A stretch of 64,000 bases of DNA from Dryomyza anilis (taxonomy: Eukaryota > Arthropoda > Insecta > Diptera > Dryomyzidae). The translations under genes and the position numbers were made by a program. The stretch is taken from contig OX638131.1 of NCBI GenBank assembly GCA_951804985.1, forward strand, positions 86,626,349-86,690,348, in the 5' to 3' direction. Below are positions 46,266-57,920 of the stretch, piece by piece; position 1 is the first letter of the stretch, and every line of letters begins with the position of its first letter. Below the pieces are notes generated by a model. It made no database searches and had not been told where the DNA came from. It saw only the letters and a program-made list of their open reading frames with translations.

Positions 46266-46610
46266 TGAAATAAACTTTTGTAGCGCTCTTATTGAAAAAC
46301 CCTTTATTACAATTTAACGCAACTATACTGTGGTTATTAGTGTCCGTATTATTAACCATGACCATATTATGATTTCGCTCAACAAAACTTTTATCCTCAG
46401 TGGCTGTATTCGATTTCACTCAACCATAATGACCATATTTGAACCATATTATGGTATCAATATCATGGTAAGATTGGTATTAATCATATTTTGTTCGTGG
46501 CGGTCTTTATCGTAATCATAACATGTTTCTTATCAACCATATATTAGTTTTTTTAGAAAGACAATAATATTTTAGTAAATTATTTTCTATGATATGATTA
46601 ATGACAATAG

Positions 46611-46900
46611 CTGCGTTCCCGTGGAACTTGAACCAGATCTGTTTCACGGCAACGTCATCGGTTCTATTTTAAAAAATTTGGCAGCACTGTTTTCTTCTGC
46701 CCTTTCTTTTTCAACACAAAGTCTTCTTCTTATTAAGTGCTATTCACAATAGCATAACATTACCACAAACAAATTTACTCTTGATACGTACAGTACCAGA
46801 TCAGTAATTGATCCAAAAACGAACCTGGTTCTAATTGTTTGTTTTGATTTTGTATAAGAAAATGATCTACAGATCAGGATCAAAAAACACGGGAACGCAG
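46611..46900. mobile_element. MITE H (~290 bp)
   Basis: Terminal inverted repeats CTGCGTTCCCGTG (46611-46623) and CACGGGAACGCAG (46888-46900) are perfect. GAACCAGATCTG against CAGATCAGGATC suggests further pairing. Non-coding; inserted in array G. Confidence 0.85.
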
Positions 46901-47660
46901 TTAATATTATCAACCTTAATATGATCCTCAGTGACAATATTACAATTTCACGCAACTATGCTGTGGTCATCAGTAACCATATTACCATGTCATACAATAA
47001 TAATATACTTACCCATTACCATATTATGATTTCGCACATCTATGATTCTCAGTGGCGGTATGCGATTTCATACAACCATAATGTGGTCATCAGTAACCAC
47101 ATTTTGATTCTACCCAACCATACTATGGTATCAATATCACGGTAACATTCGTATTGACCATATTTTGTTCGTGGCAGTCTTTATCGTAATCAGAACATGG
47201 TTCTTATCAACCATATTTTAGTTTTTTCAGAAAGTCAATCATATTATAATAAATTATGTTCTATAATATGATTAATGACAATATTATCAATAATATTATG
47301 ATCTTCAGTGACAATATTACAATTTCACGCAACCATACTGTGGTCATCAGTGAGTGTATTAGCATGGCATACAAGAATAATATACTTCCCCGTGACCATA
47401 TTATGATTTCGCACAACAAAACAATGATCCTCAATGGTGGTATGCGGTGTCACATAAACATAATATGGTCATCAGTAACCATATTTTGATTCTACCCAAC
47501 CATACTATGGTATCAATATCACGGTAAGATTGGTATTGACCATATTTTGTTCGTGGCAGTCTTTATCGTAATCATAACATGGTTCTAATCATTTTTTTTT
47601 TAGTTTTTTCAGAAAAACAATAATATTAAAATAAATTATCTACTATCATATGATTATAGC

Positions 47661-48285
47661 GACCTTATTATTGTTGAAATAGAATTAAAAACACTATACT
47701 TTAATAGTGACAACCAGCTAAGATTGTAAAGAGCATAGTATTGTTGTCGCTATCATGTCGCAACCATATTATTTCTCTGCGTGTAATGGTCAATCACTTG
47801 TCGAAAGTAGTTCGAAAAAAATGTCCTTAAAAAAATGTTGTTGGAAAAAAATGTTATTTAAAAACAGAAAAAAGTTTCTTTTTTCAAAAAAAATCAAATC
47901 CGAGAAAACAAAAAAATATGTCTGAAAAAAATGTTTGTTTCAAAAAAAAACCTTTAAATCTTTTACAATATTTTCGAGTTTAGTTTCAAATATCTGAAAA
48001 ACTTATCGGGATACTAGTATTTTTTGGTATACTGCAATTAGTCTTGACAATTGATAGAAAAATGGCGTTTACAGTTTTTTGGCAAACTAGTTGTGTAAGG
48101 GACTGTAATTTTTTAATTCTAAAAAGTGCTTAAAAAAGGACTAAAAGTTTCGATAGCAATTTTATTAAAAAACGTTACGTAATAAAGAAAATAACGAAGT
48201 GAGCAGTCAAAATCAGCAACCACGAGTTATATAGAACTGAAGTATAAGATGTTCATGACAAAATTTGTTTCTCGTTTTGTTGAGT
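47661..48285. other. AT-rich DNA, no assignment
   Basis: Contains repeated AAAAAAATGT-type words at 47815-47945. Nothing else was recognised. Confidence 0.3.
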
Positions 48286-49998
48286 ACACAGAAAAAAATA
48301 TATATGTAAATATAGCAAAAAATTTGATCAATACAATTAATTTTTAATTGATTCATCGCCGATACGACCTTTAATTGAATTGATTAAATATTTAATTATA
48401 TTAATTAATAAATTGACAGAAAACAAACAAAAAGTTACATCAATACAATTAAATATTTTGCTGAAACGACTATGGGGGCATTCCACAGAAAACGTTACCA
48501 AGGTGTGATATATTAAAGTTAAACCTATTGTTTCCATTTAATGATTTTTAGGATAAGAAATGCCTCTAATTTCATATTCTGTGATCAGAATTTACCAAAA
48601 TTCATGGCAAATGTGTTTTTTCTCAATTAAAGTGAAATAATTTTTTCAAATTTATTATAGTAGAAAATTGAGGCAAAATATAAAACACTGTAGTTTCGTT
48701 GTTTTAAATCCGAAAGAAAATTGAATAGTACAATTTGAAAGGTAATTTGTTTGCGAAAGTATGCCATATATTGCATTGGTGATAAGTGGTTCGAAAGTAC
48801 TGGCAATTAACCAAACAGTTTTACTTTTTTGCGTCGTAAAAGAATGGTAATATTATACATATTTTTTTCAAAACGAAATGTTTAGTTTTCCACAAGAATT
48901 ATATGTCGAGGGCGTGGGCATTCCTACCACAAAAATTTGCTCTTTTTCATCAAAAAATTACATTTCATAATTTGAATTTTCATGTATATTTGTATAGAAT
49001 TCGTACAGGGAACACCCGTCACAAAATGTGTAACACCCGTCACAAGTTTTGATACTTTATAAATAAAATAAAATAACCATTTCTGAATTTTATTATAGAA
49101 GTATTTGAGATTTATTTCATCTCCATAGTCCGATTATTTTAGCTAAAATTTAATACTTTGTGGAGTAAACTTTGTTTTTTGAAAAAGTACGTGTAACGCC
49201 CGTCACAGCATTTTACATACAATTTGTTGAAAGATGCACAGAGGACCATAAGATCTATCCTCTACATCTTAAAAATATATTTATCCTTTTTTATTTATCA
49301 TATAAGAAGGTTTTTAATCGTACGATTGTAACGCCCGTCACAATGGAATGCACCTATGGCATAATTATTTTGATTAAAAATTTAATCATCTTAATTAATA
49401 AATTAAAAGAAAAATACAAAAGTTACATCAATACAATTAAATAATTTGCTAAAACGACTAATGAATTAATTGCATTAACTATCGCCGTTGCTGAGCACAC
49501 GACGCGGCGTCACGATGCGAGCTTGCAGCGAATGAACGTCGGCAAACAAGCAAACGATGGAATTTTTGTTTGCGCGTTTGGTTGCGCGCGTATTATTCCC
49601 ATTTGGTATATGTCAAGATAAACACTTATAGAGCTTGAACATCCTCTATGTGTGTCTTCAAAAATGGTGATGATGGCAATGGTTGCATATTTAATTTTGC
49701 TTCCAACTTGATCATCAGAAGAGCATATTTTTTGTACTTTTACAAGAATTTATAACATTCGTTTTAAATTAACTGAATGAGAATTATAAAGACTTAGAAG
49801 ATAATAAAAATTCTTTTAAAACGTCAACCATATTAAATAGTTTGCTATTAATGCGAAAGCCTTAATTGGTATATTTTTGGTAGCAAATCACATTTTTAGC
49901 GAATGTGTTTGCTAAATACATTAGAACGCGCTAGACCAGTTAAAGGTACACAATTATTTATGATTGCTGTATTTACGTCTTTTATTTTTTTCTGTGTA
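48286..49998. mobile_element. element L (1.7 kb, TIR TACACAGAAAAAAA)
   Basis: TACACAGAAAAAAATA at the left faces TTTTTTTCTGTGTA at the right, the same type of end as family A. About 70-110 bp (AAAAGTTACATCAATACAAT, TAAATA-TTTGCT-AAACGAC) is directly repeated at 48403-48468 and 49392-49459. The segment between has inverted ends (GGGGCATTCCA and TGGAATGCACC) and four copies of AACRCCCGTCACA at about 49012, 49032, 49189 and 49329. Right of it, 49480-49600 is GC-rich. It may be one element within another. Confidence 0.6.
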
Positions 49999-50400
49999 GT
50001 GTTGTCAAAGACAAAAAAAAACTTAATAATGAACTGAATTTTTCAATATCCAAGTTCTTTCTGAAGTTTTTCAATTTATTCATTATTTTAGTATAACAAA
50101 ATGTGGCTTTATACAGAAAATAAAAATATTTCTAATAATGCCAGAGAGTATAGACAAAAAATTAAAACATATCAAATCAATCAACTGCCTTTGATCCATG
50201 TATTAGCTACATTATAGAAATACTTGAAAATTTTTGACACATAACATTTAACATATTGTAGTATTATTTAAAAAATATATATATTTTTAAATGTATCACT
50301 GGTTTATTGTTTGTTCAACCATGCGATTAATTAACTACTATCGCACATAATAAAAATAAAAAAAACACAAAAAATAAAAAAACAAAAATTGAAAATTCTC
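49999..50400. other. AT-rich DNA, no assignment
   Basis: No ORF or repeat family recognised. Confidence 0.3.
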
Positions 50401-51200
50401 AATCAATTTCGCCGCTTGACATTTAGTGGAATTTCAATGTTTTTTGCCTTTTGTGCTATTTTAATATTGAATGATGACTGAAAATTTAAGCCCAACAAGA
50501 AAATGTATGAAAAACAATTGGCCCAAAGTCTAAATGCGAGGTGTGTTCTGTTGTGTTGTGTAATGATTGAGTATATCGAGTCGGGTAAATGTTACCGCCA
50601 CAGTTACCGCCAACGTCATTCATCAACATGTGATTGTGGTTAATTCGCAGTTTAAACCAAAGCACCCCAAAGGTTGTCGATCAAAATCAAGGGAATGCGC
50701 ATCGATCATGGTTTAAGGCACCTGGCTAAAACGCACCAAAACTTGGTAAAGCTTAATTTAAACTTGGTGTGTAAATTTGATTGATCAATATTTAAAAAGA
50801 AAACGCACCAACGCACTTGTAACACGACAGACATTTTGTTATTTTGATTTTTAAATTTTTTTTTTTTAATTTTTATAAATTTCTGATTTTCCGCGGCAAA
50901 GATCAAAGTAAAAGTTTTAGTGATAGTCGGTAGAGTTGAAAGCAGTCTTTTCGGTTCTATTGCATTTTAATAGATCTTATGTGCTGCAGTAAGTACGACT
51001 AAAGTAATATTTAGTAATTATGTAGCTTTTATTGTTTTGATTGATACACGGCGTACATGCAAGCCAGACATTTTGGGATTTTCTTCGAAAATATTGCTTG
51101 ATCTTGCTGTGCGCGGCATCTAATCAAAGTAAATGCATTTAGATGGCTTTGCTGGAAAGCTTGCGAAAAGCAGCGCCGACAATTGTGAAAGTTTCTGTAT
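50400..51200. promoter_or_regulatory. unique segment, possible distal regulatory DNA
   Basis: GTTACCGCCACAGTTACCGC at 50592-50612 carries a doubled GTTACCGCCA word. TGTGGTTAATTCGC at 50635 resembles a Runt-type site. The segment is GC-richer than its flanks, with no repeat-family words and no credible ORF. The enhancer reading is inference from composition. Confidence 0.3.
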
Positions 51201-51439
51201 ATATATTGTTTGTTTTTAATATGATTTAATATATGATATTCTTAAAAATAGAATATTTTTTCATTTCATTTATTCAGTCTACGGCTTTGTATATTACATC
51301 ACATTTTATTCTGTGTCAATAAATTAGTTGTTAAATACCGCTTGTATGCAGAGAAAATAATATATGGTTTCGACATAATCTCGACAACTATACTATGCTC
51401 TCTACAACCGAATTTTTGCTCTACTTCTCAGTTCTCAAG

Positions 51440-51648
51440 AAAAAAAATTTACATCATATTGATGTATTCCGTTCTTCAAACCATGATTCATTGTATTAAA
51501 GAAGCATTTATAATATAAATGAATAACGACATCAATGTTATGAATGCGATCATAAATATGATGAACGCTTGGTAACTGTCGAAAAAGTGTCCTTCAATAT
51601 AATGAACTGTATGTGAAGAATACGTTTCATCAAATTAATAAACAAGAA
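51440..51648 (+). mobile_element. repeat family A, copy 3 (left part)
   Basis: TTACATCATATTGATGTATT, CAAACCATGATTCATTGTAT and GCTTGGTAACTGTCGAAAAA match copy 1 at 1082-1225. The copy stops at 51648. A matching right part (53476-54088) continues after other repeats. Confidence 0.75.
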
Positions 51649-52181
51649 ATATATACACGGATAGAAAAGATTTGTTTGAATATGTCTGAATGTAATTAAA
51701 TATAACGTAATTCGAAATCACCATATAAATATTAGGAGTAAAATCTAATTACATTATAATTGAATTGTATAATTATTTTCGCTCACATTAATAGTATTCA
51801 TATAATTCAAAAGTTCTTTTTGTTGGAAGAATTTGTTTAAGTACCGCCAATCACTGTTAATGCCAGATAGTGGCTGTTTGTGAAATATCCAATTCAGCCG
51901 TAATTCATTGAACTCAAAATAGGAACAATAGATGGAAATAAAATTATTAAGTATAAACAAAAGATGTGTAATAAAAAAAACAGTTTGAGTTTATAATTAT
52001 ATAATTATATATATAATATAAACTAGCTGGACCCGTAAACGACTCGTGCAAATATAATGTGAATGCAAGGTTATTGAGCAATTTTATTAATATAAATAAC
52101 ATTTTTATTATTTATATCAGGGACCCGTGCTTCACTGTGGACGTTTTTTTATTGGTTTTATAAATGTAGTAACCAAAACCA

Positions 52182-52356
52182 GCCGGCCTCAGCAGTCCAG
52201 AGGTAGCGCGCTGGACTTGCATTCTGAAGGTCTCGGGTTCGAATCCCGGCTTGGGCATGGGCGCTCGTGGTGATATTAACCACAAATCGTAGGGAATAGA
52301 TTTCACAGTACAATGGATATAATCTGTCTGAGTGCTGTGGATCTTAGTAGATATTC

Positions 52357-52389
<33 letters not shown>
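52182..52389 (+). mobile_element. SINE-2 (tRNA-derived, poly(A) tail)
   Basis: The head has an A-box-like AGTCCAGAGGTAGCGCG and a strong B box (GGTTCGAATCC, 52236-52246). The anticodon-loop region CTTGCAT would read TGC, as in tRNA-Ala. A ~100-bp body and a 32-base A run (52358-52389) follow. It is distinct from SINE-1, which ends in ATT repeats. Confidence 0.88.
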
Positions 52390-52390
<1 letters not shown>

Positions 52391-52514
52391 AAAACCATAC
52401 TAATTATCCGATAAAACAACTTTTCTCATAGACAATTCTTTCTCAGACTGTGCTTCCCCGTAGAATTCTTCCCAGTAGAATTATTTCCCGTAGAATTCTT
52501 CCCCGTAGAGTTTT

Positions 52515-52755
52515 TCCCAGTAGAAGTTTTAGTGTGGTTAGTTTTAGTGTGGTGAGTTTTAGTGTGGTGAGTTTTAGTGTGGTGAGTTTTAGTGTGGTGG
52601 ATTTTGGTGTGGTGAGTTTTAGTGTGGTGAAATTTAGTGTGGTGAGTTTTAGTGTGGTGAGTTTTAGTATGGTGAATTTTAGTGTGGTGAATTTTAGTGC
52701 GGTGAGTTTTAGTGTGGTGAGTTTTAGTGTGATGAATTTTATTGTGGTTGATTTT
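52515..52755 (+). repeat. 15-bp minisatellite TTTTAGTGTGGTGAG (~15 copies)
   Basis: Units of exactly 15 bp give an artefactual open frame of repeated SFSVV. A related spacer type, CCCCGTAGAATTCTTCCC, leads in at 52445-52510. The same unit occurs in reverse at 56.6 kb. Confidence 0.93.
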
Positions 52756-53080
52756 GTTTTTGTTTTCTATCCTTTTTTTATTTTTCTGTTGTTTTTGAGT
52801 TATTGCTTAAGTTTTGTGCTTTTACTTTTGCTTTTGTGTTTGATTTGTTTTTGAGTTTTTGTTTTTGAATTTTTTTTTTTGTATTTGAGTTTTTTGTTTC
52901 ATCTTCTTAGCTTGTGTAGGTGCCGAGTTATGTCGTTTTGAAAGTTTAGGTTGTATGGGAAGTGCCACGCCCTTTTGTCCAATCCCGCCTATATATAGCC
53001 TATGACACCCTCCGGACTCCATAGTATCTTGCTGCAAAATTTCAGTTAAATCGGTTCAGCGGTTTAGACGTGATGCTGGA

Positions 53081-53126
<46 letters not shown>

Positions 53127-53475
53127 GGACCAAGAGTTTTATATATATAGATTAAAAAAAAAAAAATTAAAAAAAGGAAAAAAGAATATTGTGTAAAGAA
53201 GATATTAGCACTAAATTTACTTCTTTTACATTAATATTAAATGTAAACATAAATATGTTTACATGTAAATAAAATGTTTTTACATTCAAACATATATATG
53301 TTTGCAAGAACGCCGAAAATAATTCATTCTAACATAAATATGTTTGAACGAAAACAAATCTATGTTTGGCTGTTATTATAATAATGTTTGGCAATGAAAT
53401 AATACTTTTGTTTGCATATATATGTAATTCCTGCAAAATTATGTTTGGGAGAGCACTTTTTTTGCAGCGTGTATG

Positions 53476-54088
53476 TACATCATACTGAAAAATGCTGTTC
53501 ATCAAACCAAATTTCAATCAAAATATTTATTTTTCGTTCAATTTTTGCCTTTTATATTTATTTGTAATTTCAACTTATTGTTAACAAAAAGTTATATTTA
53601 TAAAAATATAATTTAAATTTTTTTTTTTTGTTGAAAATTTTTATATAATTTTATTAATTTTCTTGAAAGAAAAATTTTTTTTCCACAAAATATTTTGTTT
53701 TCTCGGATTTTTTTTTTTTTTAAATAAATTCTTTCTGTTTTTTTTTTTAATAAAAAACAATTGCTTTTTTTTGAAAAATTCGTAAAAAAATTATTTAATT
53801 TATTTTGAAAAAAAAATATTGGTTCAACAATATTCATCATATTGAATATTGTATTCATAAATATTATGAACAAATTCATAGAAATTATGATTATATTCAT
53901 CAATATGACGATTCAAATTCATTGTTCTTCACTGTGATGTTCGATAGTACGAATAAGTTCATATATATAATGAATGCATTCATCAATATTTCATTGAATG
54001 AACGGTGATAAATATGATAAATCTGGTAATTGGTAGAAGAATTCATAATATGTATGAATAAATTCATCATATTTGAATGTCTCGCCCT
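53476..54088 (+). mobile_element. repeat family A, copy 3 (right part)
   Basis: TGCTGTTCATCAAACCAAAT, ATGAACAAATTCATAGAAAT and CATTGAATGAACGGTGATAA match copy 1 between 1322 and 2035. It ends near GAATAAATTCATCATATTTG. The middle is A/T homopolymer rich. Confidence 0.7.
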
Positions 54089-54089
54089 T

Positions 54090-54740
54090 GAAGTGGTGAA
54101 GTGTTGCAATATAATAAATAAAAAACGGGTTATTTGATTAAATAAGTTAATATGTTTATTAAATCTTACACACTTTATTAAATCTTACACTAACCTACTG
54201 CGGATGTTGTTGCTACGGGTTGGAAATATGAATATATTAAGTATAATTTATAACAACAAGTACTTTAACATATGATTCGCAGAGATGCCAAATATTTTAC
54301 ACTAAATTAAAACAAAATAAAATACAAATTTAACTTAATCTATTTATGCGTTTGATATAAACAATATAGATGATTTTTTTTTTGTAAGTTTTAAGGTTTT
54401 AAAGCTTTTATATTTTCTCTGATGATTTTGATTTATTTTCTATAACAAAATACAACAAAATACTAAGAATTGCTTTTATAGTAATCACTGCTTCTTTATT
54501 TTTTAACCGAATTACCTCGTTAATAGTTATTGAGTCAGTATTGAAATTCTATAACAGATGACATCAAGTATTTTTGTTTATTGATCTGGCGAGACGTCAT
54601 TTCAATATTTTTTATAACATCAAATTTCAAACAAAAACTTGTCTTCATTTATAAATTTATGTACTTATAATTCTTATAAGATTTATGATATTTAAATTAA
54701 TATGCTTTAATGAACAAAATTCATCAATATGATGTTGTAC
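54090..54740. other. AT-rich DNA with small repeats
   Basis: TTTATTAAATCTTACAC is doubled at 54153-54190. AAATTCATCAATATGATG at 54718 is a short family-A remnant. Nothing else recognised. Confidence 0.35.
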
Positions 54741-54743
54741 ACT

Positions 54744-55577
54744 TCCCAAGTAACCACTTTGTGGCAACTTAAGTGGTAGCAATTGAATTGTCAGTCAAAA
54801 AGCTCCGAGGCGAGCCACAAATTTCAATCCATTAAGGTGTCGATTCACCTATTTGAAACTTGAACTGTAATTTTAAATGTGGAACTTGTGTGAATTAAAA
54901 ATAAAAATAATAAAGATCCAGTGGTATTAACGTGAATGTTTGTCGTGTAATAAAACTGCACATATTGTTGAAAATATGCTATGACATAATAATATAAGTC
55001 TTTACGAACAGATTTTTTGGCAAACTACAACTCCAATTTAACAAACGGTTCAAGTTTTTGGGTTAAAGCTTATATTCAACCCCTTCTAATTTTTACGCGC
55101 ATCCAAAAAATGTGAAAATTTGTCAAAATAGTGATTTTTGTTATTTATAAAATTAACATTACGACTGTCTTTTTTTTACAACCCAACGTCACATGAACAT
55201 ATGTAGTGGATATAATAAATATTTTGTGTAATTATTATACATTTATACCATTTTAAAGTTAATTAGCTATATTATTCATAAACATGTTCCTATTAGGTTC
55301 TTCATTATATACATGCAACATATATGGAACATAATACATTTTATAATTTGACACTATTTTGCCACGTCATAACAACAAAGTTAATGGCCCATTATCATAT
55401 TTATTCCATTATCGGAATGTATGCCTTGTATATCACAACATTGTGACATATTATTGCGTATGTTCCATACATGTTCTTAGCCACCGCTTTGCAACTAAAA
55501 TTACTGGTGTTAGAGGTATCTTAAAAGCACATTTGTCACAAAAGTTTGTGGCAATTGTCGAGCCGTGGTTACCTGGG
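54744..55577. mobile_element. TIR element V (~830 bp)
   Basis: CCCAAGTAACCAC at the left faces GTGGTTACCTGGG at the right (12 of 13 paired). Next to them, TGTGGCAAC and GTTTGTGGCAAT and the CGAGCCACA/TCGAGCCGTG words extend a looser inverted pattern. The open frame at 55359-55616 has no recognisable domain. Single copy here. Confidence 0.6.
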
Positions 55578-55884
55578 TTATTTATAAATATGATTAATTG
55601 GAGTCTTCATAATTAATTGCATAATTAGCAATTACATATTATAACTCGTATAAGAATTATAAATACAAAATTGTGTAAATGAAGACAAATTTGTTTTTGA
55701 AAATTGATATTAAAAAAAATGTTGAAAATGAAAAACATTTAAAAAATACGATTTTAATTCAATGAATGAATTCATCAATATGTTGAATCCAGGCAGTTGG
55801 TGACATTTTTTGTGTGTAAAGTAGAGTATTTTTAGGGGTTAACCTTTTCTCGATTTGAAATCATGCAAAGCTATTGTCAGTCTA

Positions 55885-56095
55885 ATGTACTTATAGGTTG
55901 TATTTTATGTATTTGTTCACTAATCTGATGAAACGTATTCTTCACATACACCTCATCATATTGACGAATACTTTTTCGGCCATTCATCAAATTGTTAATG
56001 AATTTATAAGATTAATATTTTTAGTTATCAATATTATGAATCGTTCTTCAATACAATGGTTTGATGAACGAAATTCATCAATTTTCTTTGTAGTA
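55885..56095 (-). mobile_element. repeat family A, copy 4 (fragment)
   Basis: ATGAAACGTATTCTTCACAT, GAATACTTTTTCGGCC and GAACGAAATTCATCAATTTT match the left part of family A in reverse. Confidence 0.7.
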
Positions 56096-56109
56096 ACCGA
56101 ATCTCATTA

Positions 56110-56560
56110 AGTACAGCATATTTCTTTAAAGTAATTTCTATGAATATATGGTAGTCACAGATGGGCGCAAGCCAACCTGCAGGGTCAAAAATCATGCCAA
56201 TTGATGACAAAACCTAACACTTTAAGTAATCTCTATTTAGCTCAAAGTGTGGGACAATGAAGAATCACTTATGTGGTTTTTTTAATAAATTTTTAAATAA
56301 ATTGGGGCACACAAAACAATATAACTAAATTTTAAATTAAATACTTCCGCAAGTAATAGATATTAGATTTAAGTTGGAATGAATATATCATCAATTAAAT
56401 TGCAATTTCATGAAATTTTGGTCAGCGTTATATTTAACCATTGTAAACGGTCTCACGGAATGCGAGCGGGATTGGACGACAGGCCGGGTCAGTAGGTACA
56501 ATTTCAAGATGGTGTATGTTGACAGTTATTATAATGACATCAAGATATTTCACACCAGGG
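56110..56560. other. AT-rich DNA, no assignment
   Basis: A short GC-richer stretch (GGATTGGACGACAGGCCGGG) lies at 56469-56488. Nothing else recognised. Confidence 0.3.
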
Positions 56561-56564
56561 CATA

Positions 56565-56850
56565 CCCCAACCACCCCAAATTCTTTAAACTCACCACACC
56601 GAATTTCACCACTCTGAAACTCACCACATCGAACTCACAAATCCACCACACCGAAACTCACCACACTAAAACTCACCACACTAAAAGTCACCACACTAAA
56701 ACCCACCACTCTAAAACTCGCAACCCTAAAACTTCTACTGGGAAAAACTCAACGGAGAAGATTTCTACGGGAAAGCATTCTACGGGGAAAAATTTCACGG
56801 AATTCTACGGAGAAACATTGTCGAAGAATTGTCTTTGAAAAAAGTTATTT
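56565..56850 (-). repeat. 15-bp minisatellite ACTCACCACACTAAA, opposite orientation
   Basis: About ten units of CTCACCACACTAAAA are followed by CTACGGGGAAAAATTTCACG-type units. This is the reverse complement of the order seen at 52445-52755, so both loci share one composite repeat. The reading frame across it is a repeat artefact. Confidence 0.9.
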
Positions 56851-57480
56851 TGACGGGGAATTTTTTTTTGTATTCGAAAAAATTGTATGTTTTCTGAAAT
56901 TAAATTCTAATATTAAAATTTAAAAAGATATATAGTTTATATTCCAACTACAAAAACATATAAAGTTATTTGTCAATATTTCAAATATTAAACCAGAATT
57001 TCCGCTAAGATCAACTGACTCTTAAATTTTATAGTAAAAAAATCATATTAAAAACTTCAACTGTAGACAAACAGTCGTCAAATCATTCACTGAAAAACTG
57101 TTTTTCAATTAAAACATAAATCACAATTAACAACATCCAATTACCATTTCCATCCAAACCATTTCTATTCATCCATCAAATGTCTAGAACTATTTTAATT
57201 AATTTCAAATTTTTATAAATAACTCAAAATACTGCATACTTCACAGTTATTATGACGCAAATCACTCACAATCATTTGCAAATCAATTAAATCGAAAAAA
57301 AAAAACTGTTTTTGCGTCAATGTAAATTTGTCAAAATTTATTATTTTAATTATCAGCGCTAGGTTAACTCAACGTAATTACGCTTAATTATTGATGACAA
57401 AACTAAAAAAAATAAAATAAAATCTCGAACAAAAATAATATTTATTGTGTCAAATGACTTAATTCGCATGCATTAATTTG
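56851..57480. other. AT-rich DNA, no assignment
   Basis: Homogeneous AT-rich sequence without recognised repeats or motifs. Confidence 0.3.
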
Positions 57481-57489
57481 GTTTTTTCC

Positions 57490-57920
57490 CCCCGATTTTA
57501 ATGCGACTGAAGTTGATCAATCGCATTTTTCTGTGGAATCAATCAAAACGGGCTTTTGGCGACCCACATAATGATTACGTGGTTAGTTGGTTGTCGCACG
57601 AAACGGCTCTACTGTGTATACAACTGATAGACGTACGGTCTCTGACAAGCAGTTCGTATCTAAAGCGCGCGCAATTGCCCTGGTCTCCCCGACATCCCGC
57701 CCCACACAACTACCTTGGTGTACCAGCGCCAAAAACCGCTAGCAACTGCTTAAAGCCATCAATCATAACGCCTCAAGCTCCAGCGGATGACGGCACTGGG
57801 CGCCCATCGATCGATCGATCAATCACTCAATCAATCAGTGCGCGATTGAGACGCATTCACTGCTAACTTACTGCCGGGCCGTCCGTCCATCCGTTTCACG
57901 TATTCACCTTGCGTTGTACT
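57490..57920. promoter_or_regulatory. GC-richer unique island
   Basis: The sequence rises to near-balanced composition (GCGCGCAATTGCCCTGGTCT, CCCGACATCCCGCCCC), with GATCGATCGATC at 57809-57820 and one GTATCT at 57656. A 121-residue open frame spans it but shows no domain, and its start lies in AT-rich DNA. Candidate enhancer, or the first exon/promoter of a non-coding RNA or a gene outside the window. Confidence 0.35.

Larger units (their letters stand above)
45850..47660 (+). repeat. three-unit tandem array G (~375-bp unit) with two MITE insertions
   Basis: CAATATTATCAACCTTAATA, then CGATCCTCAGTGACAAT, recurs at about 45925, 46902 and 47278. Other shared words are ACCATACTATGGTATCAATA and TTCGTGGCAGTCTTTATCGT. 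The 46902-47278 period is 376 bp. The longer 45925-46902 distance is explained by foldback U and MITE H. Confidence 0.8.
52024..53152 (+). mobile_element. element J (ACTAGCTGGACCCGTAA to TATATATATAGATT)
   Basis: The start AACTAGCTGGACCCGTAAAC and the end TTTTATATATATAGATT, preceded by TCGGTTCAGCGGTTTAGACG and an (ACAG)n run (53085-53125), are hallmarks of a widespread insect repeat; I do not assign its class. Inside are SINE-2 (52182-52389) and a 15-bp minisatellite. No protein domain is visible. Confidence 0.6.
51649..53475 (+). mobile_element. repeat family R, copy 2 (split by element J)
   Basis: GAACTCAAAATAGGAACAA and GGAAATAAAATTATTAAGTA lie left of element J. GATATTAGCACTAAATTTAC, AATATGTTTACATGTAAAT and TTGGGAGAGCACTTTTTTTG lie right of it. 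Ends are less clear than in other families. It sits between the two halves of family-A copy 3. Confidence 0.6.

Noticed and set aside
52182..52256. Possible tRNA-Ala (TGC) gene
   Set aside because: Followed directly by a SINE body and poly(A) tail, with a decayed relative at 648-712; the stems are imperfect.
52450..52854. 134-residue frame of repeated SFSVV
   Set aside because: Product of a 15-bp minisatellite whose unit length is a multiple of three; not a protein gene.
56410..56838. 142-residue frame with repeated KTHHT
   Set aside because: The same 15-bp minisatellite read on the other strand.
57501..57866. 121-residue frame in the GC-rich island as a new gene
   Set aside because: No domain, no similarity I can recognise, start codon in AT-rich DNA; kept only as a region worth checking.
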